A stretch of DNA of 64,000 bases, taken from Loxodes magnus (taxonomy: Eukaryota > Ciliophora > Karyorelictea > Loxodida > Loxodidae). Shown here one piece after another: positions 35,748-47,215 of the stretch. Below the pieces are notes generated by a model. That model searched no databases and had not been told where the DNA came from. It saw only the letters and a program-made list of their open reading frames with translations. The DNA lies in contig CAMPDV010001096.1 of assembly GCA_946699065.1 (NCBI GenBank), positions 1 to 64,000 on the forward strand. The letters run 5' to 3'. How positions within the stretch are numbered: the first letter of the stretch is position 1; every line of letters starts with the position of its first letter. The position numbers and the translations under genes were made by a program.

Positions 35748-36659
35748 ATGATTCAGCATTTTTCTTTAAATTTAAATTAAGAATAGGGGTCATTTTATTC
35801 TCAAAAGAATGCTTTTGTTCCTAAACGAAGTAATAAATAAAATATTCGAAAAGCTATTGAAACTTTGAATAACACAAAGATTTATAATAAAATAATTGAA
35901 AACGTAAAACGAAAATAAGTTTCGTAAGAAAAAAGTTAAAATATTTCAGATTTGAATCGTTCTAATTAAGAGATTTAAAAATAAACTAAAGTTAGATAAT
36001 AGATTTAAAAAAAAGATCTCCTGAATGCTTCTTACGACAAAAAAATTTTAGATGAATAAAAATTTTAAGTTAACTTTGAATAAAATTTGACAAGATAAAA
36101 AACTGCTTATTAAACAGATAGATCTTAGGTTTAATTTTCTTAGAAAATAGATTTACCAATTTAAAATTTAAACTCTCAACCCTTAAAAATTTAATCTGGG
36201 CAACAAATTTAAAACAGATCTTTAGATTAAAAACTAAATTAAAGTGCTTAAAAAAAAAATCAAAAATAAATCCTCTAAAATATTAAAAACATTTCTAAAA
36301 ATTCTGCAAAATAAAGTGTTCAAACATGAAATGATCCTTTTAGTTAAATTAAAGTAGATTTTGGTGCGTAAAAATGAGATGCTTAAGTAGAAAAAAGACA
36401 ACAAGTTTCTTCTTAGAAAAGAAATGCAAGAAAAGATTATAATTTTTAGCTATTTTATGAATTTTTCGATAAAAAAAATTTCTAAAATTGGATAAATTTT
36501 ACTAACCCTGATTCACCTAACATTAAAACGGAAAAAATTAAAAACCAGCAATCGTTTTCGGATTTAAAGTTACCTCTGCTAATAAGAAAATGAAATTCTG
36601 AAATTTTTTATAGTAGTAATAGAAAAGATTTGCATACAAAAAGTCATACCAAGAAATGA
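35748..36659 (+). CDS. Gln/Asn-rich unknown protein
   Basis: A 303-residue protein in one frame, from ATG (MIQHFSLNLNQEQGSFYSQK) to TGA at 36657. The first two thirds are basic and disordered, rich in Gln, Asn, Ser and Lys. The last third is more ordered and aromatic (YNFQLFYEFFDKKNFQNW, then FTNPDSPNIKTEK). Three internal TGA codons read as Trp, one TGG is present, and the last TGA is followed by T-rich, non-coding-looking sequence. This makes it a good example of TGA used both ways in one gene. No family is recognised; a role in RNA granules or cortex is possible but unsupported. Confidence 0.7.
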
Positions 36660-37225
36660 ATTTACTTTTGTAATTTTATTTTAAAATTTTCATTAACTAT
36701 TCTAATTTTTTTATCTTTTTTGATTTTAAAGTTTTATAAATAATTTTATAAATTTTGTAAGTATAAAATTAAAAATTTTTGATTTTTTGTTCATTTTGTT
36801 AGAGCGTTTTATGCCTCTAAATTAAAAAAAAATCTTAAAAATAAAATTATAATAATGTGAATTATTTTTTTAATTGTTAGACTAATACCGTAAAAGATGT
36901 TTATCTAATTTTTTATTCTAAAAAAAATATTTTTTTTAAAAATCTAATAAAAGCTAAGAAGAAATAAAAATCCTCAAATTTTTTGTATTTCATAAAGAGA
37001 AATAATTTTTTCAATTTATTTTTGTATTATATTTAATTTTTACTAAAAAAATTAATAAAATATTTTAATAGATCATTTTTAGAAAATATTAAAAAAATTG
37101 GAAAATATTAGGAAAATATATATTTGTGAATTAAAATTTATTTTTAATTAAGCGAACTTATATCAAAATATGATTATTACTAGCAAAAATAAATATTTTA
37201 AAATAATTTTATATAGAAAGATATA
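36660..37225. other. AT-rich intergenic stretch
   Basis: Runs of A and T of up to nine bases and no convincing reading frame. It lies between the convergent ends of the Gln-rich gene and the small minus-strand gene. No clear element was found. Confidence 0.5.
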
Positions 37226-37543
37226 TCACCTACATTTTATTATCTTAAAATTATCTATCATTAACTTTAAAATTTTGCCTTTAGTATAAAATATCTTTAA
37301 TTTGAAATCTTCATCATGTTTATTCTTCTCCTAGCCTATTAATATTTTACTAATTTTTTCTTTTTGTTTTTTTAATCTTCTTTTTTATTTATTTCAAGCA
37401 ACGATTTCTTTGAATTTACTCGTTCTTCTTGAAATTACATTAAAGTTTTTATTTAGATTTGCATTGCAATACTCTTAAATTTCTTGCTTTAACTTAATCC
37501 AATAAGCATTATTGGATAAAATTTTTTGTGTGAAGGAAGTCAT
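37226..37543 (-). CDS. Small basic unknown protein
   Basis: A 105-residue protein from ATG at 37543 to TGA at 37226-37228, one frame, beginning MTSFTQKILSNNAYWIKLKQ. The middle is strongly basic and helical (KQKRRLKKQKEK), so it may bind nucleic acid. One internal TGA reads as Trp. No family is recognised. Choice of frame rests on the in-frame ATG, balanced composition and the hydrophilic pattern. The other two minus frames are less balanced. Confidence 0.5.
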
Positions 37544-37938
37544 TTTTCAATTATGCTCTTTGATAAAATAACTAGACAAATAATTAATATCTAAATTATT
37601 TATTAGCTATAATATGCTATCTTTATGTTTTAGTCTTTTTATGCTTTTATTTTATTTCTTAGATTTAAAATGAGATATGAAATTATCGAATATGCTTTAT
37701 TTTTTTATTCTTTGTTAAATAATAAATTTATTATTTTTATCTTTATTTATCTTTTTAATAATTTAAATTTTTATTTAAATAATGTATTTTATGATATTGA
37801 TAATTAATAAATAGCTGACTTAACACATAAAAATTTGATTCTTTATAATAAGTTTAAATAGTAAAATGTTTAGAAATAAATATTTTAAAGCAACAAGTCA
37901 TTAAGCAAAAAAAAGGATTAGAGAAAGTAAAATAGTTT

Positions 37939-38265
37939 ATGAATAATATTGAAATTACTTAAATAGAGTCAAGAATATCACCTTTCGAATTAACCAAACA
38001 TCAATTTTTTGAATTTTCAATTCTTATATTAAAGAAATAATATTTACGGAAAATAAATAAGAGAAATTATTTTGGAAATTCATTGATATTTATATATAAT
38101 TATAAAATCTTTCAAATTAAGAATAATATAACTGAGTTTATTTTTATTATTATGCAAATAAAATTTAAAATAAATAAGCAAAATTTTAATAATATTATAT
38201 TCTTAATTTCATTTACTACGAAACTTTTAATTTTTAAATTTGCGTCAAATCAGGTTATCTTTTAA
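37939..38265 (+). CDS. Small unknown protein with hydrophobic C-terminus
   Basis: ATG at 37939, TAA at 38263, 108 residues. It starts MNNIEITQIESRISPFELTK and ends in a Phe/Ile-rich half that could be a membrane segment. The frame is open further upstream, with acceptable composition back to about 37800, so the true start may lie there. No family is recognised. The C-terminal 60 codons contain no TAA, TAG or TGA at all, which is unusual for this sequence. Confidence 0.4.
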
Positions 38266-38407
38266 AAATTAATATTTTTTTACTTTTAGTTTAAAATCTA
38301 TTTTGCAACTCCATTAAATTCTTTTTTTTACTCTACCTTATTAAAATCTTTAATTAATTTAAATTTTTTTCACATAATCTTTTAATTTGAGAGTACAAAC
38401 ATTTTTT

Positions 38408-38638
38408 ATGTTTTCTTATTCTTTCTTCATTTAAATATAGGCTGAATCAAGCTATTGAAAATTATATTTCTTAAGATTAGCATTAAGAAATTTATTTCTT
38501 TGAGGGATTGATCGGTTGCTTGATTTAATAGATAAGGAGATTTAAAAAGAGTAAACTCTAAATGCTTGACTTAATTTTAAAAGTTCCTTAGATTCTATAA
38601 TAGGTTTTATTTTAAAAAATTACTCTAAATACTTCTGA
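38408..38638 (+). CDS. Small unknown protein rich in Leu and aromatic residues
   Basis: ATG at 38408, TGA at 38636, 76 residues. The helical core includes LYFLRLALRNLFLWGIDRLL, followed by DLIDKEIQKEQTLNAWL. Three internal TGA codons read as Trp. A perfect 15-bp hairpin starts five bases after the last TGA, which fits a transcript end. ATAG just before codon 12 could instead be a splice acceptor, so the 5' end is uncertain. Confidence 0.4.
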
Positions 38639-38642
38639 TTCT

Positions 38643-38676
38643 ATAAAAATTTTCTATTTTTATAGAAAATTTTTAT
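38643..38676. repeat. Perfect 15-bp hairpin with a 4-nt loop
   Basis: Positions 38643-38657 pair exactly with 38662-38676 around a TTTT loop. All but two pairs are A-T. It lies just after the proposed end of the gene at 38408-38638 and before the convergent gene ending at 38732, so it may take part in 3' end formation of both. Confidence 0.7.
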
Positions 38677-38731
38677 TTTTCTTAAAAAATCTATATTCTA
38701 ATTTTTTTTAAGTTACATGAGTTAATATATT

Positions 38732-38935
38732 TTACGTTAACTGTCTGAAAGCTAAAATGAAAGCATTTTATTAATTTTACCCTTAAAGAGTAAAAATATC
38801 TATAAATTTTTTTCGTATTATATTTTTTATGAGTTTTAAATCTCTAATATCCAAAAGAAATGTCTATGTGATACTCTCAATAATACTAGGCTTATTTTAC
38901 CTTATAGATTTTTTGTTCTTAATAAATTTTTTCAT
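38732..38935 (-). CDS. Small basic unknown protein
   Basis: ATG at 38935, TAA at 38732, 67 residues, starting MKKFIKNKKSIRQNKPSIIE. It is helical and basic (FLLDIRDLKLIKNIIRKKF), ending AFILAFRQLT. No family is recognised. It is convergent with the gene at 38408-38638. A longer hydrophobic plus-strand reading covers the same bases, but it has no matching start codon. Confidence 0.38.
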
Positions 38936-39800
38936 ATATGAAACAATTTAAAATGAAGACTTTTTAATTTAAGAACTTTTTTATTATATTTTTCAACACA
39001 TATAATTCTATTAATAATTTCCTACCTAATTTTAAAGCTTCAAATATACAAACTATTTTAAAATAAATTTAAAGTATCTTATTATTTTGTAAAATCACTG
39101 CATATATAGGATTAAATTTCATTTTATCTTTAATAATTAATTTTTTTATTTAATAAAGGTTTTTTATTTATTAATCATTTGATCTTTTATATTCTTAAAC
39201 ATTATTAAAAATCTTAGTAAAATAAGACATTTTGTTTTTAAAATTCTCTTTTGCAAATGATATAAATTTTTATTCTTCTTTTACTTTTTTTATTTATAAG
39301 ATAAAACTTGTGAATATTTAGATTTTATAGTCAATCATATTATTTTATGCTTTATTTATTTTGTCCCTATTTGTACTTAAATTTATTTGAATCTATCAAA
39401 AAAGATTCAGATGTAAGTTATTTATAATTTATTAAAAGATCACCTCAAAGCATATTTAACTTGACTTTTCAATTAATTTTAAAAAAAATTTAATTTATTT
39501 CTATTCTTAATTAATTGAAATCTAAATATTTAAATAAATTAAATCTATTATCAAAATTTTTACAATAAATTAATTCTAACTTTAAATAATAATCTTATGA
39601 AAACTAATCATATTCTACTTGAATCAATTAATTAATATAGCTACAATGGATAAAATAATAATTTAATAATTAAAAAAAATTAATTATTTTAAAATTTGCA
39701 CTTATTATATAAAATTCTTTTGTGTCAACTTTAAAATGTTTACACTGAATTCTTTTTACTTTAATATATAATTAATGAAATTATTAATAAAAATATTTTT
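38936..39800. other. AT-rich intergenic stretch
   Basis: Mostly runs of A and T with short inverted pieces. No motif and no balanced frame beginning with ATG was found. It holds the 3' flank of the CCCH-RING gene. Confidence 0.45.
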
Positions 39801-40961
39801 TCAAATTTTAAAGTTCTTCTCATTTATAATGGTAAGAATATTTCTATTACATTTCTAGCAATTTTCTGGAATAGATTCAGCATTTGCTTCTAGACAGGAT
39901 TTGCAAAACCTGTGTCCACAAGGCGAGAATAATACGAAAAATTATTTGCTACATTAAGAACATTGTACTTAATATCCAGATCCTTTATCTTGTTGCAAGT
40001 TGCTTAATTTCGACTTAAGTTTGCATAATTCTTCTTCCAATTCTTCAAGATAATTTGATTTTTCTTATAGTTCATTTTGTAAGTGAGAAATTTCACTTTC
40101 TATATTTTTCTCATTCTAACTCGTTGAATTTATCTTTCGCTTTTTTTGTAACGTGGGAGAATATTCAATTTCGTGATTCTGAGATTTTAAAGTAAAATTT
40201 TTCTCATTTTCATCATTATTCTCCTTTATGCTTGTTTATTCTTTAAATTCATCCTTAGATTACCTTTCAATTGTTTGTTCTTTATCTTCTTTAACTTATC
40301 ATTTTGGATCATTTTTATCCAAAATTCGTTTATCATAATTATTATGATAAAAGCAACAATTATTCCAACTACAGCTCTATCCTCTCTTGCATTTCTTTGT
40401 TTTATATGTCATAGGATGAAACATTAGTTCTAAATAGTTGTGACTATATGTGCATTATAGTCCTTATTTACACTTCGATTAAAATTTACAATTTTTTGCA
40501 TAGTAGTTCCATGCTTCTGAAAAAATAGGCTTCCTTCTTTTTTCTTATTCATTATGTCAGTCAAAGCAATCTTATTGCTTTTTGCAATCACGACTATTAC
40601 ATTTAAAAACTTTGTATTTATAAATATAACGATCATGTTCTGGAGATTTTATTCTTTTATTGCTTTTTAAATTTGGCGACTTTCTCATTTAATTGTTTTG
40701 TTATTCCTTATCTAACGAATTTTTTCTACTTGATTCGGAATTTTTGTTACTATTTTTTTCGTTATTCTATAAAAATGAATCTTCGTTTTTTTTTTCTCTA
40801 GAAACACTGTTAGAATTTGAATTTGATCTACTACTAAAACTTCTCTTTCTTTCTCTTGAATAACTGCGATTAGAATTTGATCTAATTTCCTAACTCTTTT
40901 TTCTTTCTGCAATAATATCTTTTAAGTTCTTTTCTTCTCTTTCAATTAACTTTTCGCTCAT
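39801..40961 (-). CDS. Tandem CCCH zinc-finger protein with C-terminal RING
   Basis: A 386-residue protein in one frame, ATG at 40961, TGA at 39801. Residues 28-60 are Ser/Arg/Asn-rich (RS-like). Residues 121-206 hold three CCCH units: C121/C126/C132/H136, C158/C164/C170/H174 and C191/C197/C202/H206. The linkers (EKRRKP, then HPMTYKT) are typical of the plant TZF and UNKEMPT groups of RNA-binding proteins. The third finger ends CCFYH. A coiled coil precedes a RING of C3HC4 type near residues 330-370 (CSQC, CGHRFCKSC, CQKC). The protein probably binds mRNA and may add ubiquitin, as UNKEMPT-type proteins with RINGs do (inference). A TGA gives Trp in the first finger (FDWH). Followed by AT-rich sequence. 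Confidence 0.85.
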
Positions 40962-40969
40962 TTTACTTT

Positions 40970-41185
40970 TTAATGATTAAAGAATTTTATCTTAGAAATA
41001 TGATTTAGAGAGATGTTGTCGAAATAAATTGAGTTTACATTCTAAGATACTTTAATTACTATAGAAAAATTTACAAATTCTTTATTATAATTCTTAATTT
41101 AAATTACAAAGTAAACAAATCCTCTTAAGTCCTTGAACATGAATTTTTTCACTTCTTGAAAAGTTTTCTTTTTAATTTCATTCAT
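40970..41185 (-). CDS. Possible short protein just upstream of the CCCH-RING gene
   Basis: ATG at 41185, TAA at 40970, 71 residues, starting MNEIKKKTFQEVKKFMFKDL. The composition is coding-like, but it ends only 8 nt before the next start on the same strand. It could therefore be an upstream open frame in the leader of the CCCH-RING transcript, or chance. Confidence 0.28.
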
Positions 41186-42623
41186 CCCTTCTCTGCTTTT
41201 TCTTTTAAAGAATTTAAAAAAATTATTTTCTATTTTTTTCTGTTAACTTTATTATAGCAAGTAAATCATAAAAATTTTATGTTGTAATCATTTTACAATC
41301 ATTTCATTAATTTTTCTTTTAATTTTTTCAATTACATAATTAAATTAATTAAATATATAATCATTCACTATTTGTTTAAAATTTTATTTTATTAAAAATT
41401 AAAAAATGTAAAAATTAAAATATTTGAGGTTTTAGAAATATTTGCTAGAAAAAAAAAATTATTTACTATAGATAATCTTTAATGACTTTAAACTATCTAT
41501 AATTTTTAATAATTTCTTCTTTATAAATCATCAAGTATTAAATTAAAGTTTTTACATTTTTAGAGATTTATTTCATAAAATATATTTAATTGAAAAGGGA
41601 TCGAAATTCTTTTATTAGTTCTTCTCAAATTTTGTATTAATTAACTATAAATTTTAGAAAACGATATTAGATATAAATCTTTGAGCTTTTAAGAAAAAAT
41701 TAAGATTTGTAGCAAATTAATTTTTTTCTTAAATTTCAGTTAAATTTCAGTTAAGTTTAATTATCTATAATTATAGATAAAATTCTTTTATCATGATATC
41801 TTTAAAGTTTGAGAAGGAATATTTATAAATTTGTTCCTTAATAGATAAAAAAGTGATTGAAAGGCAGCTCAATTAATAATAAAATAATAAAAAATAAATA
41901 ATTATGAATTTCTTAAGGCTCTAAAAATATTCATTTTATTTTTTCTTCTTTGTCTTCTTTTTCATTATTATTAATATAATAATGCTTAAACCTATAAAAG
42001 AAAAAATAGCTTTAATCAATTAAAAGATAGCAAAAGATTTAAGAAAATCAAATAAATTAAGACATTCTATAAATAAATATTAGCTTCTTAATTATTTTAT
42101 AGGAATTATAAAATTAATTAGGGATAAATCCTAAAAAATTAAAATAAAACTTTTATTATAAATTAATGCTTTTATTAGTATCCTTGTTTTTATTACTATC
42201 AGATATTCATACCATTTATTAAAAATTTAACATCCAATTTTTGTCTACATCATATTTTATTATATTGATAATTCTATTATCTACTTATATATATGCAATT
42301 AATTTTTTGTTTAATTCTAAATATTTTTCTTTTGCAAAGTTTATTAATGAATAATATTTAAAAATAGAGCAAATTTTAAAAGCTTTTATAGTAATCATAT
42401 ACAAAAAAAGTTTTAATATATATTTAATCTAATAAATGGTTATTTTTGATTTTCTACTCAGTCATAATTGTTTTACTTCATAACAGGATTATAAGAAATC
42501 ATTTTTTTTAATTTTTTCTTTATTTAAAAGAATGATTTTATTAGAAATTTAATAAGTGAGATAAAATTTTATCAAAAATTATTGAATCTATATTTAAATA
42601 GAGAATATTTTAAAATATATTAT
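41186..42623. other. AT-rich stretch with no confident gene
   Basis: Two plus-strand readings near 41590-41900 look moderately protein-like (one contains SLKFEKEYLQICSLIDKKVI), but they conflict and carry no motif. The rest is low-complexity. It includes the promoter region of the pseudokinase gene. Confidence 0.4.
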
Positions 42624-44342
42624 ATGGTTGAATTAGGTATATAGCAGCATATCACTAAGAACATAAATAATTATTTATTTCCTTGTGAGCCTTACTAAAA
42701 AGGATTCTTCTTCGAATACTATGAAGTTTAGCACACAATTAATTAGTCCAAGTTCTTAGCTAAGAAAATAAGCAAACAAAACAATACTTTATATTCGAAG
42801 GAAATGTTCTTCAATGAAGTTAAAATTTGGAGTTTGTTGAAAGGAAATAATTTTATTGTAGAAATGAAAGAAGAATTCGAATCCTAAAATAATTGATATT
42901 TTATAATGCAATACTGTAATTAAAAAGATTTGAAATAATATTGCTAATCTTTAGGAACTACACTTGATGAGAAGCTGGTTTAGATTTTTGCTGGACAGAT
43001 TCTCCTAGGACTTTAGTATATGCACGACAGAAGGATAGTCCATCGAAATTTATAGCCAGAGAATATTTTCATAAATAGTTAAAATAACTAAGTATAGTTA
43101 AAAATTTGTGGATTTGCTTTTAGCAAGTAACTGGAATAAGAAAAAACACTTTCTATTAGCTTAACCAACTTATATTCTTCACCTGAAATGATGAGATCTT
43201 AATTTATCAATTAAAAAACAGATTTATGGTCATTTGGAGTTATAGTATATGAAATGCTAACAGGGAACTTGCTGTTCAATTAAGCTTCAACTAAAAATTT
43301 AGAGAAAAAATTATCTTCACCAATCTAATGGGATAGGATAAATATTTCATCCCTAGCTTCCGACTTTTTGAAGAATATTTTAGTCGAAGATTAATAGCAG
43401 AGAAAAAATATCTAAGAAATCATACAGCATCCTTGGATTAATTTTGGAATTTAAAACATTCAAAATTTTAATTATATTAATTTCTTAATCGATAATTAGA
43501 AATTTAAGCAACTAGAGATTTAAAAAGAAAAGTGGAGTAAAAAGGAAGATTAATTCTCTTTATAATTTATAACATAAGAAAAAAAGCTAAGCTTAGCTTC
43601 TTAATCTTTAGAAGAAACGTATAATAAATTTCTGCCTAATCCTAATCTACATATGTTTCCCCCCTATTATTATCAACAAGAAAAACAAGAATAAGGATTT
43701 AAAAATGACATAAGTTTAAATTTAATAGATGAGCTAGCAAAACTCTTATAGAAATATAAAAAAAGATTGGAAATTATCAATTAAATAATCAATTTAAAAG
43801 CATTGAATTAAGACTTTATACTACACTAATTTAAGGCCTTGCAAATTTTAATTTACATAATTGTTGAAATCTAACAATCGTTTAAGAATTTATTACCAAA
43901 AATTAAAAATATTTCACAGCATTTGAAAAAAAATGATTTAGCACAATAAGTAAAATAGTTCTCCGAAATTAGATAATAAGCATTTATAAAAGCAAAGGAA
44001 CTAAAAAACATTTTTTCTCAAAGAAAGATAAAATTATTTTCTAGAAAATATGTTCTTGAAGAGTTTGATTTATTATTTAAGAGAGAAGTTATTTATCTAA
44101 TTTCAACAATAAATGATATGATATCGCAAAATAAATATTCTTGGTAATTGAAAGAACTAAAAGGACTCAGGAAAATAATATTAAATGATATCTGCAAGGG
44201 ATAGGCCTAAGAGAATTTTAATTAAAACGAAAGAAAATATTTTTCGTAAGCTCTTGAAATTGCAAACAAAACTGATCTAAAATTGTCACAAGAATCCTAT
44301 ATTGAGCTATAGTGAGAAGGAAGTTATGTAAATAAAAAATAA
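42624..44342 (+). CDS. ULK/Atg1-like pseudokinase
   Basis: A 572-residue protein in one frame, ATG at 42624, TAA at 44340. Residues 20-270 have the protein-kinase fold, closest by eye to the ULK/Atg1 group common in ciliates. The glycine loop keeps one Gly (KGFFFEYYEV), the VAIK-type Lys is present (LAKK, residue 48), and the C-helix region is EVKIWSLLKG. The catalytic loop reads HRNLQPEN at 140-147 instead of HRDLKPEN. The DFG site reads CGF at 162-164 and APE reads SPE. Both catalytic aspartates are therefore missing, which predicts a scaffold or nucleotide-sensing role, not phosphotransfer. DLWSFGVIVYEMLTG is intact. The C-terminal half is helical, like the tails of ULK proteins. TGA codes Trp at residue 91 and near the end. 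No operon partner. Confidence 0.85.
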
Positions 44343-45353
44343 TGTATATTTATATTTAATTTAATTGAATTATTTTGAGTTTCTTATCATTTTGCTTTTT
44401 CTTCTGACTATTTAATTTTAAAGTTAAAGGAATATTTAGATTTGGTTTGCTTTTTAAAATTAAAATATTTTTTAGTTTAAATTAATTTTCTCATTTAATA
44501 TTTTTTAAATTTATATTAATTAATTAAGCTTTCTTGTAGATTTTAAATTCTTTTTTATATCAACTTAAATTTTTTAAAACAGTATATTTTAAAATTTAAA
44601 TTTTTAATAGATTTAAACATGTTTTTTTAATTTGAAAATAATTTCCATCTTAATTTTCATTAATTTAAAATAAAAATATAACCTAAAAATAAAAATTTAA
44701 TTATTAGTTCTATTTTTTAATTTAGTTTTTAATTAATAAATTTTAACTTCCTTTTTTTAACTTTTCTTGTTTATCTACTTAATAAAATATTAATTTTTAA
44801 TTTTTCGAAAATTAGTAAAATTTAATTAAATGATAGTGAGGATTATTTTTTTTAAAAAAAATTTTGTTTATAGAGCTGTAGCACCTCAATGGCATGCAGC
44901 ATAATAAATCTTGAAATTAATAATGAAAAAATTATTTAACTTTAGATAAACTGATTCATTATAATTAAATAAATTTCTTCTATTTTTAGAACGTCAATTA
45001 CTATATTCAAATATCACTTTTTAATTATTTTATTTGAAAAACATTTGTTAAATTTTTATATTATTTTTATAGCCTAGTTGATATTTTCTTAGGAAAGTTA
45101 CTTGAATTGAGTATGCAAATTTTATAATACATACTAAAAATTTATAATTTAATTTAAAAGTTAACTAAATAGTAAAATTTATTTTAACTTATTTTAAATA
45201 AAATTAAGTTAGCAAAATTAAGAGCTAAATTAATAGCTTTTGTAAAATTTTTCTTAAATAGCCTCATTTGAAATTTTAGACCTCTGTGGAATAAGCTAAG
45301 ATAAAATGAATGAAATAAAAGTTTAGAATTTTACAATAGTATTTAAAGTGAAG
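44343..45353. other. AT-rich intergenic stretch
   Basis: More than 85% AT. A short GC-richer patch at 44870-44905 (GAGCTGTAGCACCTC) stands out; it does not fold as a tRNA by eye. No gene is supported. Confidence 0.45.
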
Positions 45354-45680
45354 ATGTTTTTGGTTGAAAAAAAGCAGCAGATTCTTATATATTTTTCTTC
45401 GCTTTTAAAAAAATTCTTAATCGATAAAATGCAAAAAAATAAAAGGGAGAAAAAGTTTTTTGAACTAATAGAGAAAATTAACGTTTCTATGATAATTTAT
45501 AAAAAAAGTTAAAATTATAATACTCCTTTTTCTATTTAATAGGAGCAAATTTCAATTGTATCTTAATAACTAAGTCAAAAGATAAGAGAAAAATATAAAA
45601 TAATAAAGAAATTAACAACTAGAAGGATTTATAGAAATCATTTATATATAATCTAATATTTTACGGAATGTAGTAAATGA
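45354..45680 (+). CDS. Small basic helical unknown protein
   Basis: ATG at 45354, TGA at 45678, 108 residues, starting MFLVEKKQQILIYFSSLLKK. It is basic and helical (KREKKFFELIEKINVSMIIY, later QLSQKIREKYKIIKKL). If the TGA is read as Trp the frame goes on for a few more codons (MNLQ...). No family is recognised. AT-rich on both sides. Confidence 0.48.
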
Positions 45681-46226
45681 ATGAATTTATAGAAATAAAA
45701 ACAAGAAAATTATAAAAATAATTTTTCCAAATTTAAGAATTTTTAATATACTTTATGTTTTAGATATTTCTAATTTTATTAATATTTGAAAATTAAAATT
45801 TATTTAATTCATAAAAGTTTTAAATTAAAGTAGTCAAAAATTTAATTATTAATTTATATTAATTTAATAAATATTATACGAATAAGCATGAATTTGGAAT
45901 AAAAAAATAAATCATAAAAATGTAATAATAACTAATTATTCTAACTTTAAGTTAAATAATTTTTTTAATAATTTTCAAACAAATTGTTAATATATCATTC
46001 TATAAAGTCTTATTAAGATTAAATTCGTTTATTTGATCTTTAACTTATTTGATAAAAAATTGTAAAAGCATTTTCTTTATAAAATAAAATTTTAAATTAT
46101 TTGGCTTATTCTTTAAAACGAATATAATATCTTAATATATTAAGTTGATTGAAGGCTTCGTTATAATATCCTTATAAATATATTATGAAAAATCCAAATT
46201 AGAATATTTTTATATTGACAAGTATT
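45681..46226. other. AT-rich intergenic stretch
   Basis: Low-complexity AT sequence between the convergent ends of the small plus-strand gene and the minus-strand Gln-rich gene. Nothing else is seen. Confidence 0.5.
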
Positions 46227-47210
46227 TTAATGAAGTGTATTATCCTTTTTAAGTTTTGAAATTTATTATATTTCATAATTTTCTTGTTAATGTTTATCTA
46301 AAAGCAGGTCTTCATATGAATCCATACTATGCTGAAATGGCCCTATTTCTATAGATGAACCTTTAGAAATATTCCCTGGATTTTACTATTAATTGAAGTT
46401 TCCTTATGAGGTAAACTACTGTAAGGGATTTTGAATTATTAAGTTTGAAAATTTCGGTTAGTTAATTATGGATTTGCTTTAAAAACTTTATTGCAAGGAA
46501 TTCTTCTTATTTTTATTTTTTAACTAGTAATCTGAATCTTAATTAAACTCTATTAATTATTAGTTCGATTTTTGCATTGTATCTCAGTCATAAGTTTTTA
46601 TCTTCGATACCCTATTACCAAATTAATTGTATGTACATTCTAAAGGTGATATCTTATTGATAAAATTTTAAGATCTATCTTTAACTTATTTTTCACCTAA
46701 TATAACTTATTAAATATTAAAATCTCCTTCCACTATTATTTCTTTTCCAAACGAAGTCATTAAAGGTAATTTAGTTGTTTTTTATGAAATAGTGAATGAT
46801 GGCTTTTCTATTGTTGTTCTTTTATAGGATGTTCTCAAATTTTAATAAGTTAAATTTTTCTTTAACTTATTTTGGACGGAATTTGCCTAGAATATCTTAT
46901 ATTTAAGGTCTATCAACTCAAAGTCTATTTTTAAGTTAACTTTTTTTTTAATTTGTTGATTGCTCTTTTGAAAATTCTACTAAGAATTTTAGTGCTTATT
47001 TGTTGCTTTTATTTAATAATTCTTAAACCAATAAAGCTTCAATGGTTTAGGTTGTTTTCTTTTTTATTCAACTAATCTTGGTAAATTCGGTAGATATTCC
47101 TTTCCCATATATTTTGGTAACTATTAATAGCTTAGATGCTGCTTTCACGTTTCCTAAGGTTTACTTTTATTCTAAACTGTCTAAATTGTCTATTCTTTGC
47201 TATATAATTT
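46227..47210 (-). CDS. Unknown Gln/Asn-rich protein with a 16-nt intron
   Basis: Two coding-like blocks on the minus strand are in different frames. The upstream one is helical (NVKAASKLLIVTKIYGKG, IEALLVQELLNKSNKQALKF). The downstream one is a disordered Gln/Asn/Ser-rich tail ending GPFQHSMDSYEDLL. Removing 46925-46940 (GTTAACTTAAAAATAG, GT...AG, 16 nt) joins them exactly in frame. That is strong support for both the frames and the intron. The start was not found; frames are open up to about 47200. The stop is taken at TAA 46227, though several TAA codons precede it. No family is recognised. A hydrophobic plus-strand reading of the same region is a shadow. Confidence 0.5.
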
Positions 47211-47215
47211 TTTAT

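Noticed and set aside
44870-44905. Possible tRNA in a small GC-richer patch
   Set aside because: No acceptor, D, anticodon and T stems could be drawn by eye.
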